Positions 32,911 to 34,814 of a DNA stretch of 34,814 nucleotides are shown piece by piece. The notes under the pieces were generated by a model. It saw nothing but the letters and a program-made list of their open reading frames with translations. It did no database searches and had not been told where the DNA came from. Numbering within the stretch: position 1 is the stretch's first letter; each line of letters starts with the position of its first letter. The position numbers and the translations under genes were made by a program. Origin of the DNA: a virus; IMG/VR virus record IMGVR_UViG_3300042896_001133, positions 1-34,814 of that record; one strand, 5' to 3'.

Positions 32911-34814
32911 GGGGCCAGCAGCCGCGCATAATCGAAACCCTGCTCCACGCTGCGAACCGACCAACGAAACCGGGGCAGAGCCTCACCATTATCGAGCCCC
33001 GGCGGTGCTTTGAGCGCCGAGCGGTTCAGAAACCCGCCGCTGATGTCGTGGTCATGCGTTTCCAGATCGCCCAGCACAGCAGCGATCTTGGCCCAATCCT
33101 CGAAGAAATATTCGGCCAGAAGCGGGATCACCTTGTGGCGCATGACCTCGTCGACATCGGCGGGTGTTGTGCAGCCGGTGAAATAGGCGTGCCCGATCTG
33201 GTGCTCGCGGTCATAGAGGTACTCTATGCGATCATTAATCGTGTTCAGCAGCCGGGGCAGGTTTATCCCGGTGCGCTCCGCCGCATCATCGAGAACGGAC
33301 GGGTCAGGCATCAATTCGCGGAACATAAAGCGCCGCCGCAGCGCCGTATCTAGCAGCGCAATCGAGCGGTCGGCTGTGTTCATCGTGCCGAGGATGTGCA
33401 GGTTCGATGGAACCCCGAATTCATCACCGGAATACGGCAAACGCACCTTGATCTGGTTCGGCTGGCCGAGTCGCTTGTCGGGTTCCAGCAACGTGATCAA
33501 CTCCCCGAAGACCTTCGAGATATTGGCACGGTTGATCTCGTCGATGATCAGAACGAAGGGTTCCGGGTCTGCTGGTCCTTCGACGTGCTGGCTGTTCATA
33601 TAGCGTTCGAGAGCTGGCACGTTCAGTTCGCTGTCATAGAGCAGATAGATCGATTGCTGCATGAACCGGCGCGAGTAGATTTCATCGACGGGAACGCCCT
33701 CGCGATCCACCCAGAGCCATTGGACCGCGCGACGATGGGCATAGTCACCTTCCGGTCGTGGGGCGAACTCGTATTCGCCGGTGAACAGGCCAATCGCACG
33801 AAACCTAGAATTGCCCTTCGACACTATGACGACGTCGCCTGTGCGGATCCAGTTGCGAAACCGAAACGGCATATTAACTGCGCCGGAACGGCCATCGATC
33901 TCACCGCTCTGCGCGCTCTTCGCCTTGCAAGCCTCAAGAATGGCATCCCGGCTGGCATATTTATCATCGCTCCAGTCGATGTCCTCAAATCCGAGAACCG
34001 CGTATCCGCCCTTGATCGCATCCTCGAACAGATGGGCATCCTCTGGCTTGTTCGCTTCGCCGATCGACATCTTGAACACCTGCCGTCCGGCGATCTGGAC
34101 ACTATCTGCGGTTGATGCGCGCCCTCGGCTGGTCTCAGCCCGCTTTGCGATACGTCGAAATGTTCCCGGCACGGTTTCGAGCCTGAACCCGGCTGAAGCC
34201 GTGCTCTCTCCGTCGTCGGCCCCGGTCATGGGCTGCCGACCCTCGACAAAATCTTCATAGGCCATTGACTGGTGAAAGGTCACAAACTCGATCCTCCCCG
34301 CCGCCAACAGTCGCTGATACACATCCATCAACGCGCCGCGGTCAGCTGGCACCGGCTCACCACACAAGCGGACGGCTTCGGCTGTCGTGCTGTAGGTTTT
34401 TCCAGTGCCGGGCGGGCCATAGAGAATGAGATTTTGTGCCATAGCTGCGCCAACCCTATCTGTTGTCTCGATCTCCGTCTCGGCCGGTTCGGCCGCTTCC
34501 CATAGGCGTGCCAAAGCTCGGGCCGCAGCAGATTTGATCAGGATACCCGAGGATTGCGGGCTCCAGTCCTGACCCGCGATCTTACTGGTCAACATGTCGA
34601 AAGGCACGAAGGCATCCAGCGCTGGATCTCGGATATCCTCGAATTCGACATCGATGAATTCAGCAGTTTCGCCAGCTTCCGCGCGCGCCTTGTCCCAATG
34701 GGTGTCGCGGTAAGGTGCCTTGGCCACCCTGCCGCGGGCAATCACCCCACGTGGATCCTGCCCTGTTCGGAGGAGGTATACCCGGTCGTCAACCTTCGGT
34801 TTCTTCGAGCTGGT
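32907..34814 (-). CDS. mcrB: McrB-like AAA+ GTPase with two EVE/PUA-like segments, 5' end outside window
   Basis: The frame is open to the right edge, so the protein is partial at its N-terminus. The visible start TSSKKPKVDDRVYLLRTGQD, followed by PRGVIARGRV, resembles an EVE/PUA-like modified-base reader. Numbered from a GTG at 34745, the Walker A GPPGTGKT is at 110-117, the Walker B region VLIIDEINRANISKVFGEL at 398-416 and the McrB signature NTADRSIALLD at 456-466. Between them lies an insert of about 180 residues containing VFKMSIGEANKP, YAVLGFEDIDWSD and RTGDVVIVSKGNSRFRAIG, again EVE-like. The AAA+ ring would drive McrC cutting after recognition of modified DNA. The GTG at 34745 is not the true start because the conserved sequence continues upstream. 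Confidence 0.92.
   Translation of the reverse strand, partial: TSSKKPKVDDRVYLLRTGQDPRGVIARGRVAKAPYRDTHWDKARAEAGETAEFIDVEFEDIRDPALDAFVPFDMLTSKIAGQDWSPQSSGILIKSAAARALARLWEAAEPAETEIETTDRVGAAMAQNLILYGPPGTGKTYSTTAEAVRLCGEPVPADRGALMDVYQRLLAAGRIEFVTFHQSMAYEDFVEGRQPMTGADDGESTASAGFRLETVPGTFRRIAKRAETSRGRASTADSVQIAGRQVFKMSIGEANKPEDAHLFEDAIKGGYAVLGFEDIDWSDDKYASRDAILEACKAKSAQSGEIDGRSGAVNMPFRFRNWIRTGDVVIVSKGNSRFRAIGLFTGEYEFAPRPEGDYAHRRAVQWLWVDREGVPVDEIYSRRFMQQSIYLLYDSELNVPALERYMNSQHVEGPADPEPFVLIIDEINRANISKVFGELITLLEPDKRLGQPNQIKVRLPYSGDEFGVPSNLHILGTMNTADRSIALLDTALRRRFMFRELMPDPSVLDDAAERTGINLPRLLNTINDRIEYLYDREHQIGHAYFTGCTTPADVDEVMRHKVIPLLAEYFFEDWAKIAAVLGDLETHDHDISGGFLNRSALKAPPGLDNGEALPRFRWSVRSVEQGFDYARLLAP

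Noticed and set aside
1-34814. CRISPR arrays, tRNA or rRNA genes, an integrase and att repeats
   Set aside because: I looked for spaced repeats, cloverleaf ends and recombinase motifs and saw none; a computed search (tRNAscan, CRISPR finder) would settle it.

Overview
The window is high-GC DNA with codon use and gene families typical of alphaproteobacteria. It is most likely from the Rhodobacteraceae: it carries a DUF2793 tail fibre, GTA-type distal tail proteins, ParB-type methyltransferases, and DUF3489, DUF6441 and DUF7220 proteins. It is dominated by the packaging, structural and lysis part of a tailed (siphovirus-like) prophage. No integrase, lysogeny repressor module, replication genes, att site, tRNA or rRNA is visible, so the element probably extends beyond the left edge.

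Left part (1-7.5 kb). A complete IS110-family insertion sequence lies on the minus strand (about 259-1647). Two rightward genes follow, each a ParB-like domain fused to a DNA methyltransferase. They have different catalytic motifs (DPPY and SPPY) and overlap in different frames at a run of five C. Next come a MerR-like small regulator and a small membrane protein (DUF7220). A leftward cassette of six small genes (5255-7514) is led by a 70-codon gene and ends in a DUF3489 protein.

Head module (7.6-15.8 kb). The gene order is lambda-like: small terminase, GpA-type large terminase, gpW-like connector, portal, S49/gpC protease with a nested in-frame scaffold start, gpD-like decoration protein, gpE-like capsid, head-tail joining protein and DUF6441. 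A leftward, AT-richer gene for an HTH protein (15942-16628) interrupts the rightward operon.

Tail module (16.7-29.6 kb). It holds a tail terminator-like protein, the tail tube, and a gpG/gpGT chaperone pair joined by a canonical -1 slippery heptamer (A AAA AAC) followed by a 10-bp stem-loop. The tape measure follows, then a distal tail like that of the Rhodobacter gene transfer agent: DUF2460, DUF2163, NlpC/P60 and the TIM-barrel host-specificity protein. A second leftward extra gene, a PNPOx-like flavin-binding protein, sits between the last two. A DUF2793 fibre protein closes the module.

Lysis and right end (29.6-34.8 kb). There is a membrane-anchored coiled-coil (holin-like) protein, a zinc M15 endolysin with a C-terminal membrane helix, and overlapping i-spanin and o-spanin genes. 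One unrecognised gene follows. A convergent McrC-McrB pair runs off the right edge; McrB contains two EVE/PUA-like segments, one N-terminal and one inserted in the AAA+ domain. A methylation-dependent restriction system therefore lies about 27 kb from two phage-type DNA methyltransferases. All family calls come from reading the sequence; no database search was possible.
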